From Klebsiella sp. WP3-W18-ESBL-02 (lineage in GTDB: Bacteria > Pseudomonadota > Gammaproteobacteria > Enterobacterales > Enterobacteriaceae): a stretch of 64,000 nucleotides of DNA. Below the pieces are notes generated by a model. It saw only the letters and a program-made list of their open reading frames with translations. It searched no databases and was not told the origin of the DNA. Position numbers and translations under genes: made by a program. Shown here one piece after another: positions 1 to 8,359 of this stretch. The DNA is taken from NCBI RefSeq assembly GCF_014168815.1, contig NZ_AP021972.1, positions 4,898,001 through 4,962,000 on the forward strand, written 5' to 3'. The first letter of the stretch is position 1; every line of letters begins with the position of its first letter.

Positions 1-2545
1 ACGAGAAATACTGCTGTAACAGCGGGGCGTTATCGCTATCGTGGTTCGACGGCGGTGGCACAACCGCCTGACTGCGGAACGGAATCACCTGCGCGCGGCC
101 GTCGACCTTCACAATCTGATAGAACTGCGGCAGGTTAAAGTTGATAAAGCTTGAGCCGTAGGTAAAGCGATCGTGCGACGACGAGTAGAAGCGGCTGACA
201 TCGCGCACCAACTCCTCTTTGCTGCCCTCGCAGTGGTGATACACCTCGGCACGGTTGCTTTCGTCGAGAATATAGATATTAAAGCCCTGGTCCTCACCCG
301 ACTCTTCAAAGAAGAACTGGATAATCCCTTCGCTGGCAAAACCGTCGACCACCGGCGGTAATTCCACATGGTTAGTCTCAACCTGTACCGACAGGCCGTG
401 AAGCTTGTTGTGCGAAATGGCGCCGTAGAACTCGATGGCGTTTTCCAGCTTCTGCACCGACACGTTCAGACGTTCAAAGAACAGGCCCCAGGTCTGGCCG
501 GAGACGCGCAGCGCTTTAAAACGCCCGGTTTCCTGACGGGTGCTGGAGAGGCGCAGTTCAATGCATTCAGACACCAGCTGCTGTACGCGAGTACGAATAA
601 GACCGCGCAGATGCTGGCTGTAGCAGAACACTTCCACGCTATCCGGCGGCGCGGCGTCCTGGTGCATTTTGCCCAGAATGGTTTTCAGCGCTTCAATCAT
701 CGCCTGCTCGCCGTTGAAGTGCAGGGTACGCACTTCGTTCCACGAGTTGCGGTACAGCAGATCGACGCTGCCAACCAGGCATTTCTGGTCTTCGCCAAAG
801 CTAAAGGTGTCGAGCTTACGGAAGTCGAAATGCACCACCTGATTGCGGAAGGCCGCCGTCGGGTCGTACTCGAGGTTGACGATAATCGCCAGATGGCGAA
901 TTTCGCACGGGCTGTACAACGCTTTCGGCGTTGGCGCCGGCAGGCGCAGCGGGAAGTGGTGCGACACGTCAGCAACCATTTCCTGCAGTTTCGCCAGATC
1001 AACAATACCGTTGCCCTTAATAAACAGGCGCGTACGCGAGGTCAACAGTCCGTTAAACCAGGCCCAGGCCACCAGCTTGTTGAGATAGCGGTTATATTCG
1101 AGCGGCTGATGGCTGACTATCGATTCCATGTTCGGCGCGCGGTTATAAAGATACCAGCCCGTACGGTTGGCGCGCCCCGGCGGCACATAGATAAAGGTCA
1201 GATTCGGCTCGGAAAGATCCGGGGAGATCTGTGGGTTCACCAGCGTCACTTTACCCGGCAGCGCTTCAAACGCGGCGTACAGTTTACGCGTCAGCACGCC
1301 GATATCCTGCGGGCTGGCGGAAACGCTGAGGTTGTTACGGCGCGCAAAGCGGATCAGATTACGGTAGCTCTGCATCATGGCATCGAGCAGCTCGTTGTGC
1401 GCTTCACGCACCTGATCGATTTTCCAGTTGGCGCGGTTGTCGAGCATCGCCAGGCGTTCTTCGCTCCAGCCCCACTCTTTCACCAATTGCCCAACCACCT
1501 CACGACGCCAGCCGACGCAGGCGCGCTCGCGGCTAAGCTTTTCGCACACTTTGAGGTAGAAGCAACGGCGGACGAGATCGAGACGGGTTTCGTCGTCGAT
1601 CGCCTTCAGGTATTCGGTCACGCGCTCCAGCATCATGCAGTAGGCATCAAGACCGAAGGAGACGATCTCGCCGTCGTGCAGACGCTGCTTGATGTCTTTC
1701 GCCAGCAGGCGCGTATTGGGGTATTCCCAGGAGTAGGCTTCCAGCAGCAGGGTTTTCAGCACCGCTTTATACGGCGAGTCGATACTCTTATACAGCTGCC
1801 ACAGGCTGGCACCAAAGTACTCTTCGGCAGAGAGCGAGCTCAATCCACCGAGGTCAAGCCATTCGTTCGGCGTCAACACGCCCTGGGCGTAGAGGGTCAT
1901 CACATAGTCGTCGTAATGATCTTCTTCTTCGCACGGCACCATATTCCACAGAATACGCTTGCCCGCCAGGCGTACCGCCGTACGGTAGAATTCGTCGAGC
2001 AGTAAAATATGCTGCGTTGAACCGCAGTCTTCCCCACCCAGGCTGCCGCTCTCGTTATGGCGGAAGCGGTTTTCGTCGATCAGGAAGAAGCTGACTTCAA
2101 CGCCCAGCGATGCCGCCCAGCTTTCCAGCAGGCTGCATTTGCGCTGTAACAATTGGCGTTCGTCATTATCGAGCCACGATTGGTGGCAGACCCAGATGTC
2201 GAGGTCGGAGGAACAGCTCTGGCCGACGGACGAGGTACTGCCCATCGAGTACACGCCGGTAATCGGCAGTTCGCCTTTCGCGGTGGTCTGCGGCGGCATA
2301 CCGCGATGCAGTTCGAGCTCGTCAAGATAATGGCGTTGGGTTTCATCAGGCGTGTAGAGGCAGATGCCCTTGGGAACGTTACCGTCAAGGTAACCCGGCA
2401 TCAGCGGATGATGATAATGTAGTAATGTCGGCAGCAGACTGTATACCTGCTGGAAAGCAGGGCCCATGGCAGCAAGCGCGCGATCCACACGCAGTTGATT
2501 GATGGCATCCAGTCTCTGTTTCAGTGTCTCAATATAGAGGTACAA
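1..2545 (-). CDS. cyaA: Adenylate cyclase, class I (stop codon outside window)
   Basis: This gene makes cAMP from ATP, the signal read by CRP in catabolite control. Translation from a TTG start at 2545-2543 begins MYLYIETLKQRLDAINQL, which matches E. coli CyaA; that protein also starts with TTG, a known brake on synthesis. The last codons read in this frame give LLQQYFS, the E. coli C-terminus. This makes 848 residues, the family length, with only the stop codon beyond base 1. The N-terminal half is the catalytic domain and the C-terminal half is regulatory. A CRP site lies upstream. A long plus-strand frame at 368-2005 is an antisense shadow. Confidence 0.96.
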   Translation of the reverse strand, partial: MYLYIETLKQRLDAINQLRVDRALAAMGPAFQQVYSLLPTLLHYHHPLMPGYLDGNVPKGICLYTPDETQRHYLDELELHRGMPPQTTAKGELPITGVYSMGSTSSVGQSCSSDLDIWVCHQSWLDNDERQLLQRKCSLLESWAASLGVEVSFFLIDENRFRHNESGSLGGEDCGSTQHILLLDEFYRTAVRLAGKRILWNMVPCEEEDHYDDYVMTLYAQGVLTPNEWLDLGGLSSLSAEEYFGASLWQLYKSIDSPYKAVLKTLLLEAYSWEYPNTRLLAKDIKQRLHDGEIVSFGLDAYCMMLERVTEYLKAIDDETRLDLVRRCFYLKVCEKLSRERACVGWRREVVGQLVKEWGWSEERLAMLDNRANWKIDQVREAHNELLDAMMQSYRNLIRFARRNNLSVSASPQDIGVLTRKLYAAFEALPGKVTLVNPQISPDLSEPNLTFIYVPPGRANRTGWYLYNRAPNMESIVSHQPLEYNRYLNKLVAWAWFNGLLTSRTRLFIKGNGIVDLAKLQEMVADVSHHFPLRLPAPTPKALYSPCEIRHLAIIVNLEYDPTAAFRNQVVHFDFRKLDTFSFGEDQKCLVGSVDLLYRNSWNEVRTLHFNGEQAMIEALKTILGKMHQDAAPPDSVEVFCYSQHLRGLIRTRVQQLVSECIELRLSSTRQETGRFKALRVSGQTWGLFFERLNVSVQKLENAIEFYGAISHNKLHGLSVQVETNHVELPPVVDGFASEGIIQFFFEESGEDQGFNIYILDESNRAEVYHHCEGSKEELVRDVSRFYSSSHDRFTYGSSFINFNLPQFYQIVKVDGRAQVIPFRSQAVVPPPSNHDSDNAPLLQQYFS

Positions 2546-2954
2546 GACATATCGCCTGATGTTCAAAGCCCCGGTGCATCTTAGATGGGTACCGATACGG
2601 AGGCTTTAATATTTCAACAAGAAGAACCGTTACCGTTTTTGTCCGCCGTTGTGATTATCGAATTCTGGACAAAAAATGGTTTAAAACGTGATCAATTTAA
2701 CACCTTGCCGGTTGACCGTAAAGAATGTTGCACTACAACCAGTGTAGCATTGAATGCTGCTGTAAACCCCGGCATACGATCAAGACAGTGCCAGTAATAA
2801 ACGGTAAACACAACCCCGTTTATGCACCTCTTCATTTATGCGGAAGGCACGTTTCCTGCATCGCGAATTGTTCAGGGTATGAATCCCTGAAAACTAACAT
2901 CATTAAGGCAACAATGTTAGGATGAACAACGGACGATAGATGACGGTAACAAGC
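2546..2954. promoter_or_regulatory. Divergent cyaA / hemC control region
   Basis: This 409-bp gap carries the control sequences of both divergent transcription units. The cyaA side holds a CRP operator (listed separately). The stretch just before hemC, around 2900-2954, is very like E. coli. No further gene is visible; the short open frames at 2585-2797 and 2725-2925 lack support. Confidence 0.7.
2684..2705 (-). promoter_or_regulatory. CRP operator of cyaA
   Basis: On the minus strand this 22-bp site reads TGTTA-N6-TCACG in the CRP half-site positions, with flanking A/T. It matches the CRP site of the main cyaA promoter in E. coli, through which cAMP-CRP represses cyaA (established for E. 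coli). It lies about 140 bp upstream of the TTG start. Confidence 0.75.
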
Positions 2955-3896
2955 ATGTTAGACAAAGTTTTGAGAATTGCCACACGCCAAAGCCCGCTCG
3001 CGCTCTGGCAAGCGCACTATGTAAAAGAACGCCTGGAGGCCTGCCATCCTGGGCTAACGGTGACGCTCGTGCCAATGGTGACCCGCGGCGATATTATCCT
3101 TGATACCCCGCTGGCGAAGGTGGGCGGTAAAGGACTTTTTGTCAAAGAGCTTGAGCTCGCCCTGCTTGAAAACCGCGCCGATATTGCCGTGCATTCGATG
3201 AAAGACGTTCCGGTCGAGTTCCCTGAAGGGCTTGGCCTGGTCACCATCTGTGAGCGTGACGACCCCCGCGATGCCTTTGTCTCTAACCATTACGCCTGCA
3301 TGGACGATCTCCCGGCAGGCAGCATTGTCGGCACCTCCAGCCTGCGCCGCCAGTGCCAGCTCGCACGGCGTCGCCCGGACCTGGTTATTCGCTCGCTGCG
3401 CGGTAACGTGGGCACGCGCCTGAGTAAACTCGATAACGGCGACTACGATGCCATTATCCTCGCTGTCGCCGGCCTGAAACGCCTTGCTCTCGAGTCACGT
3501 ATTCGCCAGCCAATGTCGCCGGAAGAATCATTACCGGCGGTTGGCCAGGGCGCCGTCGGTATCGAATGCCGCCTCGACGACGCCGAAACCCGCGCGCTGC
3601 TCGCGCCCCTGAACCACACAGAAACGGCCGTGCGCGTCTGCGCCGAGCGCGCCATGAACACCCGACTGGAAGGCGGCTGTCAGGTACCTATCGGCAGCTA
3701 TGCCGAACTGCTTGACGGCGAGCTGTGGCTACGTGCGCTGGTCGGTGCGCCCGACGGCAGCCAGATGGTATGCGGTGAACGTCGCGGTAAACCCGAAGAC
3801 GCCGAGCGGATGGGCATTGAGCTGGCCGACGAACTGCTCAATAACGGCGCGCGCGCCATCCTTGCCGCCGTCTACGACGGAGACACCGCCGAATGA
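2955..3896 (+). CDS. hemC: Porphobilinogen deaminase (hydroxymethylbilane synthase)
   Basis: HemC joins four porphobilinogen molecules into hydroxymethylbilane in haem and sirohaem synthesis. The 313-residue protein begins MLDKVLRIATRQSPLALW and holds the cofactor loop LEGGCQVPIG, whose Cys carries the dipyrromethane primer. Conserved basic and acidic substrate contacts are present in TSSLRRQCQL and HSMKDVP. I chose the ATG at 2955 because it gives the E. coli length and start; an in-frame ATG at 2940 would add MTVTS. It is the first gene of hemCDXY and overlaps hemD by 4 bp (ATGA). Confidence 0.96.
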   Translation: MLDKVLRIATRQSPLALWQAHYVKERLEACHPGLTVTLVPMVTRGDIILDTPLAKVGGKGLFVKELELALLENRADIAVHSMKDVPVEFPEGLGLVTICERDDPRDAFVSNHYACMDDLPAGSIVGTSSLRRQCQLARRRPDLVIRSLRGNVGTRLSKLDNGDYDAIILAVAGLKRLALESRIRQPMSPEESLPAVGQGAVGIECRLDDAETRALLAPLNHTETAVRVCAERAMNTRLEGGCQVPIGSYAELLDGELWLRALVGAPDGSQMVCGERRGKPEDAERMGIELADELLNNGARAILAAVYDGDTAE

Positions 3897-4633
3897 CCAT
3901 TCTGGTGACCCGTCCCTCCCCGCAAAGTGAAGAGCTCGTGAGCCGTTTGCGCGCGCTGGGGCGAGTTGCCTGGAGCTTCCCGCTGATTGAGTTTACTCCC
4001 GGTCGCGAGCTGAACCAGCTCGGCCAGGCGCTCGGCGCGCTCAGCAACGGAGATCTCGCGTTCGTGCTCTCACAGCATGCGGTGAGTTTCGCCCATGCGC
4101 ATCTGCAGCAGCAGCGTCTTAGCTGGCCCACCGCGCCACGCTATTTTGCGATTGGTCGCACCACCGCGCTGGCCCTGCATCAGGCTAGCGGCATTGACGT
4201 ACGCTACCCTTTAGATCGGGAAATCAGCGAAGTGTTGCTACAATTACCTGAATTACAAAATATTGCCGGGAAGAAAGCGCTGATTCTTCGCGGCAATGGC
4301 GGCCGGGAGCTGTTAGCCGAAACGCTGACCGCCCGCGGCGCCGACGTCACCTTATGTGAATGTTATCAGCGCAGCGCCATTCACTATGACGGCGCGGAAG
4401 AAGCCATGCGCTGGCAGTCGCGGGAAGTCTCGACCCTCGTGGTGACCAGCGGCGAAATGCTGCAACAACTTTGGTCGCTGATTCCCCTCTGGTACCGGGA
4501 GAGCTGGTTGCTCAAGTGCCGGTTACTGGTGGTGAGTGAGCGCATTGCAAAACTGGCCCGGGAAATGGGCTGGCAGGATATTCAGGTTGCCGATAGCGCA
4601 GACAACGATGCGCTGCTGCGCGCATTACAATAA
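3893..4633 (+). CDS. hemD: Uroporphyrinogen-III synthase
   Basis: HemD closes hydroxymethylbilane to uroporphyrinogen III with inversion of ring D. The 246-residue length is that of the family, and the two-lobed pattern is visible: the N-terminal lobe begins MTILVTRPSP and the second holds KALILRGNGGREL. The start overlaps the hemC stop by 4 bp, so translation is probably coupled. hemX follows after a short gap. Confidence 0.95.
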   Translation: MTILVTRPSPQSEELVSRLRALGRVAWSFPLIEFTPGRELNQLGQALGALSNGDLAFVLSQHAVSFAHAHLQQQRLSWPTAPRYFAIGRTTALALHQASGIDVRYPLDREISEVLLQLPELQNIAGKKALILRGNGGRELLAETLTARGADVTLCECYQRSAIHYDGAEEAMRWQSREVSTLVVTSGEMLQQLWSLIPLWYRESWLLKCRLLVVSERIAKLAREMGWQDIQVADSADNDALLRALQ

Positions 4634-4654
4634 CTCTCAAAATTGGAAGCCATA

Positions 4655-5863
4655 ATGACGGAACAAAAAGAAAACTCCGCCGTGGTTGAAGAGTCCGAAG
4701 ACGTCGTGACCACCACGCCGCAGCCCGAGACTCGTAAGCCAGAAAATGCTGAGAAGAAAAATACCGGCGGGAAAACCAGTCTGGTGCTGAGCGCCGTTGC
4801 CATTGCCATCGCGCTGGCTGCCGGCGTCGGCCTGTACGGCTGGGGCAAACAGCAGGCCGTCAATCAATCCACCGCCAGCGATACGCTCGCCAATCAGCTT
4901 ATCGCCCTGCAAAAAACGCAGGACGCGCAAAAAGAGGCGCTGGAAACCACCCTTAAACAGCAGGCCACGCAGCTGGAAGAGGCAAAAGCCCAGCAGAGCG
5001 CGATGGCCAAACAGCTGGATGAAGTGCAGCAAAAAGTGGCCGCCATCTCCGGCACCGATTCAAAAACCTGGCTACTGGCCCAGGCCGATTTCCTCGTGAA
5101 GCTGGCCGGGCGTAAGCTGTGGAGCGACCAGGACGTGACCACCGCCGCTGCGCTGCTGAAAAGCGCTGATGCCAGCCTGGCGGACATGAACGATCCCAGC
5201 CTGATTACCGCGCGCCGCGCCATCACTGAAGACATCGCCAGCCTTTCGGCCGTTTCACAGGTCGACTTCGATGGCATTATTCTGAAAGTGAACCAGCTGG
5301 CAAACCAGGTCGATAATCTGCGCCTTGCGGACAACAATACCGACGACTCCCCGATGGACAGCGATGACAGCGAGCTGTCGGCGTCGCTGAGCGAATGGCG
5401 CGTCAATCTGCAAAAAAGCTGGCAGAACTTTATGGACAGCTTTATTACCATTCGCCGCCGCGATGAAACCGCCGTCCCGCTGCTGGCGCCAAACCAGGAT
5501 ATCTATCTGCGCGAAAATATCCGCGCGCAGCTGCTGGCCGCCGCGCAGGCGGTACCGCGCCATCAGCAAGAAACCTACAAGCAGGCGCTGGATAACGTCT
5601 CCACCTGGGTACGCGCGTACTACGATACCGAAGACGCGGCGACGAAAACCTTCCTGAGCGAGATAGACCAGCTCAGCCAGCAGAGCATCGCGATGGACGT
5701 ACCGGAAACGCTGCAAAGCCAGCCGATTCTGGAAAAACTGATGCAGACCCGCGTGCGTAATCTGATGGCGCAGCCCGCCGTCGAGCAGCCGTCGGCAGAG
5801 CCACCTGCCGCCGCCCAGGCCGCGCCCGTGCCGCCCACCCCTGCCGCACCGCAAGGAGAGTAA
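4655..5863 (+). CDS. hemX: HemX, membrane protein of the hem operon
   Basis: This is a 402-residue protein with a charged N-terminal cytoplasmic tail, one transmembrane segment around residues 35-60 (SLVLSAVAIAIALAAGVGLY), a coiled-coil-like stretch rich in Q, A and K, and a Pro/Ala-rich C-terminal tail. It aligns along its length with E. coli HemX. The name comes from its operon, and methyltransferase activity has been proposed, but the sequence shows no methyltransferase motif that I can recognise. I chose the ATG at 4655 (MTEQKENS) over 4643 because it matches the E. coli start. hemY follows after 3 bp. Confidence 0.9.
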   Translation: MTEQKENSAVVEESEDVVTTTPQPETRKPENAEKKNTGGKTSLVLSAVAIAIALAAGVGLYGWGKQQAVNQSTASDTLANQLIALQKTQDAQKEALETTLKQQATQLEEAKAQQSAMAKQLDEVQQKVAAISGTDSKTWLLAQADFLVKLAGRKLWSDQDVTTAAALLKSADASLADMNDPSLITARRAITEDIASLSAVSQVDFDGIILKVNQLANQVDNLRLADNNTDDSPMDSDDSELSASLSEWRVNLQKSWQNFMDSFITIRRRDETAVPLLAPNQDIYLRENIRAQLLAAAQAVPRHQQETYKQALDNVSTWVRAYYDTEDAATKTFLSEIDQLSQQSIAMDVPETLQSQPILEKLMQTRVRNLMAQPAVEQPSAEPPAAAQAAPVPPTPAAPQGE

Positions 5864-5866
5864 TCG

Positions 5867-7063
5867 ATGCTTAAAGTTCTTTTGCTCTTTGCGCTGCTGA
5901 TCGCCGGCGTGGTGATAGGCCCGATGATCGCAGGCCACCAGGGCTACGTGCTGATTCAGACCGATAACTACAATATTGAAACCAGCGTTACCGGTCTGGT
6001 TATCATCATGATTCTGATGATGGTCGTGCTGTTCGCCATAGAGTGGATTTTACGCCGCATCTTCCGCACCAGCGCCCACACCCGCGGCTGGTTCGTTGGC
6101 CGTAAACGCCGTCGGGCGCGTAAACAAACGGAACAAGCCCTGCTGAAGCTGGCGGAAGGCGACTATCAGCAGGTTGAAAAGCTGATGTCGAAAAATGCCG
6201 ATCACGCTGAGCAACCGGTGGTGAACTACCTGCTGGCGGCCGAAGCTGCGCAGCAGCGTGGTGATGAAGCCCGTGCGAACCAACATCTGCAGCGCGCCGC
6301 TGAAAACGCCGGTAATGACCTGATTCCCGTGGAAATTACCCGCGTACGCTTGCAGCTGGCGCGCCATGAAACCCACGCCGCACGCCACGGCATTGATAAG
6401 CTGCTGGAGGTCGCGCCGCGCCATCCGGAAGTGCTGCGTCTGGCCGAGCAGGCCTATATTGAAACCGGCGCGTGGAGTTCGCTGTTGGATATCATCCCAT
6501 CGATGGCAAAAGCCAACGTCGGAGATGACGCCCACCGTGCGGCGCTGGAGCAGCAGGCGTGGATTGGCCTGATGGATCAAGCCCGCGCCGATGGCGGCAG
6601 CGAAGGGTTACGCGAGTGGTGGAAAAATCAGAGCCGTAAAACCCGTCATCAGGTTGCCCTGCAGGTGGCCATGGCGGATCATCTGATTGAGTGTGACGAT
6701 CATGACACCGCCCAGCAGATCATCATCGATGGGCTGAAACGTCAATATGACGATCGTCTGGTGATGCTGATCCCGCGTCTGCGCACCAATAATCCGGAGC
6801 AGATGGAAAAACTGCTGCGCCAGCAGATCAAAACCGTGGGCGACCGCCCACTGCTGTGGAGTACGCTGGGGCAATCGCTGATGAAGCACGGCGAATGGCA
6901 AGAAGCGAGCCTGGCCTTCCGCGCCGCGCTCAAACAGCGCCCTGACGCCTTCGACTATGCATGGCTTGCCGATACGCTCGACCGCTTGAAGCAGCCGGAA
7001 GAAGCCGCCGCCATGCGCCGCGACGGTCTGATGCTGACGCTGCAAAACAATCCGCCGGCGTAA
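5867..7063 (+). CDS. hemY: HemY, inner-membrane TPR protein
   Basis: HemY has 398 residues. Two hydrophobic segments lie near residues 1-20 and 40-60, followed by helical repeats of TPR type (for example RPLLWSTLGQSLMKHGEWQE). It is the last gene of hemCDXY. The gammaproteobacterial HemY is not the Gram-positive protoporphyrinogen oxidase of the same name; its role in haem synthesis is not well defined. A strong terminator follows at 7078-7107. Confidence 0.94.
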   Translation: MLKVLLLFALLIAGVVIGPMIAGHQGYVLIQTDNYNIETSVTGLVIIMILMMVVLFAIEWILRRIFRTSAHTRGWFVGRKRRRARKQTEQALLKLAEGDYQQVEKLMSKNADHAEQPVVNYLLAAEAAQQRGDEARANQHLQRAAENAGNDLIPVEITRVRLQLARHETHAARHGIDKLLEVAPRHPEVLRLAEQAYIETGAWSSLLDIIPSMAKANVGDDAHRAALEQQAWIGLMDQARADGGSEGLREWWKNQSRKTRHQVALQVAMADHLIECDDHDTAQQIIIDGLKRQYDDRLVMLIPRLRTNNPEQMEKLLRQQIKTVGDRPLLWSTLGQSLMKHGEWQEASLAFRAALKQRPDAFDYAWLADTLDRLKQPEEAAAMRRDGLMLTLQNNPPA

Positions 7064-7077
7064 CGCTTACCTATCTC

Positions 7078-7107
7078 AAAAGGGGCCATCTGGCCCCTTT
7101 TTTTTCG
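7078..7107 (+). terminator. Terminator of hemCDXY
   Basis: A GGGGCCA / TGGCCCC stem with a short loop is followed by a run of eight T on the plus strand, 15 bp after the hemY stop. Confidence 0.93.
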
Positions 7108-7126
7108 ACCGATTTGCCTTTTGCCA

Positions 7127-7331
7127 TAAAAAAACGCCTGCTCTTTTGGGAGCAGGCGTTAAACAGGTTTAATTCGACAACTAATGGGTGCTTCACTCAA
7201 CGTTATGTCCATGGTGTCTGATGAGGCATACGCGACATCTGTCAGTGGACGATAAGCACCGTCAATGGCTCTGCGTCATTCCTGAGTTTATGAGGCACAA
7301 GGCGAACATAAGAGATGGAATGAGCATCTAC
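7127..7331 (-). ncRNA. glmZ: GlmZ small RNA
   Basis: On the minus strand the transcript would begin GTAGATGCTCATTCC at 7331 and end in the terminator stem AACGCCTGCTC / GAGCAGGCGTT (7133-7143 and 7150-7160) followed by a T run. Almost the whole 205 nt aligns with E. coli GlmZ, including the central CGTCCACTGACAGATGTCGC segment. GlmZ, helped by Hfq, activates glmS translation and is cleaved by RNase E with RapZ (established in E. coli). Its place beside hemY is also conserved. It is antisense-facing to the hem terminator, 20 bp away. Confidence 0.95.
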
Positions 7332-7338
7332 GCGGCGC

Positions 7339-7367
7339 ATTATGTCACAGGATCTTCGGCGATGACA
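7339..7367 (-). promoter_or_regulatory. glmZ promoter
   Basis: On the minus strand a -35 box TGTCAT (7367-7362) and a -10 box CATAAT (7344-7339) are separated by 17 bp. The predicted start is 7331, exactly where the GlmZ homology begins. A sigma-54 promoter, as found for glmZ in some relatives, could not be established by eye. Confidence 0.75.
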
Positions 7368-7788
7368 CCTTCCGTTACAGAAAAATGAACGTTTTTTTTC
7401 GCCGTCGCGGCATATAAATAGCGCACATAAATACGTCGCCTTCATTATTTTTATCTAATGAATACATATCTCGCCAATAATAAAAAGCATAGATAAAGAA
7501 CGCGGGGAAACACGAAGCATGTCTTAGCATGATATTTGAATAGGGGGGCCATCGTTTTCCCGGCAACGACTCTCCAGGGGCGCCATCACGGCACTATTGG
7601 CTTTCACACGGCCAGGGAAAACTCGTCTGAAAGATAATATGAAACCTATGCCGCTGGCACAAAATAAAGGCACACAGCAAAGAATGGGTGATAAGACAAA
7701 AAAGTGAGACGCCTGACGTTATTGTATTTACCAGGAATGATGTCGACAGAACGTTTATTGCGGCAGAAAGTGCATGAGATAGCAGAAA
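7368..7788. other. Gene-free stretch where E. coli has aslA and aslB
   Basis: About 420 bp between the glmZ promoter and the tRNA terminator. It is more A/T-rich than the surroundings, and its short open frames have no recognisable product. In E. coli this interval holds aslB and aslA (a radical-SAM maturase and an arylsulfatase homologue); no trace of either is visible here. Confidence 0.7.
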
Positions 7789-7813
7789 ACAAAAAACCCC
7801 GCCGAAGCGGGGT
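7789..7813 (-). terminator. Terminator of the argX-hisR-leuT-proM operon
   Basis: On the minus strand a stem CCCCGC / GCGGGG (7807-7812 with 7797-7802) and a short TTCG loop are followed by a run of T. It lies 8 bp past the CCA end of tRNA-Pro. Confidence 0.9.
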
Positions 7814-7820
7814 TCAAAAT

Positions 7821-7897
7821 TGGTCGGCGAGAGAGGATTCGAACCTCCGACCCACTGGTCCCAAACCAGTTGCGCTACCAAGCTGCGCTACTCGCCG
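7821..7897 (-). tRNA. proM: tRNA-Pro (UGG)
   Basis: A 77-nt cloverleaf with encoded CCA. It begins CGGCGAGTAGCGCAGC; the anticodon loop holds TGG and the T-arm reads GGTTCGAATCC. It is the last of four tRNAs in the same order as E. coli argX-hisR-leuT-proM. Confidence 0.97.
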
Positions 7898-7939
7898 AAA
7901 TACTGCTTTTTGAATTTTTAGTTCAATTCGTTAAAGTCG

Positions 7940-8025
7940 TGGTGCGAGGGGGGGGACTCGAACCCCCACATCCAAAGGACACTAACACCTGAAGCTAGCG
8001 CGTCTACCAATTCCGCCACCTTCGC
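7940..8025 (-). tRNA. leuT: tRNA-Leu (CAG)
   Basis: A class II tRNA of 86 nt with a long variable arm and encoded CCA. It starts GCGAAGGTGGCGGAATTGG and has anticodon CAG. The variable arm is one base shorter than in E. coli leuT. Confidence 0.96.
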
Positions 8026-8048
8026 AAATTCACAACTCTATCAAATAA

Positions 8049-8125
8049 TGGGGTGGCTAATGGGATTCGAACCCACGACAACTGGAATCACAATCCAGGG
8101 CTCTACCAACTGAGCTATAGCCACC
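8049..8125 (-). tRNA. hisR: tRNA-His (GUG)
   Basis: 77 nt including the extra 5' G typical of tRNA-His and the encoded CCA. The anticodon is GTG (loop TTGTGAT). Confidence 0.97.
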
Positions 8126-8180
8126 ACTGCAAATCTTTTACGCGGTTATAAAAACCACCGCAGCTCCAGCACCGGGTAAA

Positions 8181-8257
<77 letters not shown>

Positions 8258-8278
8258 TTAGCGCCGTTGCGGGGTCGG

Positions 8279-8307
8279 ATAATACGGACTTCCTACCCCG
8301 CTGTCTA
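8279..8307 (-). promoter_or_regulatory. Promoter of the four-tRNA operon
   Basis: On the minus strand a -35 box TAGACA (8307-8302) and a -10 box TATTAT (8284-8279) have 17-bp spacing. The GC-rich discriminator (CCGACCCCGC) is typical of stringently controlled stable-RNA promoters. An A/T-rich stretch upstream (about 8311-8332) may act as an UP element. Confidence 0.85.
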
Positions 8308-8359
8308 GTGCCTTTTTAAAGAAAATTATCGTTTGCTCATGGTTTGTGCGTTTTGTTGC

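Noticed and set aside
368..2005. 545-codon plus-strand open frame
   Set aside because: It is antisense to cyaA, whose complete protein is recognisable on the minus strand; the product resembles nothing known and is His/Arg-rich in the manner of a shadow frame.
2585..2925. Two short plus-strand frames before hemC
   Set aside because: They overlap the CRP site and promoter region and have no homology.
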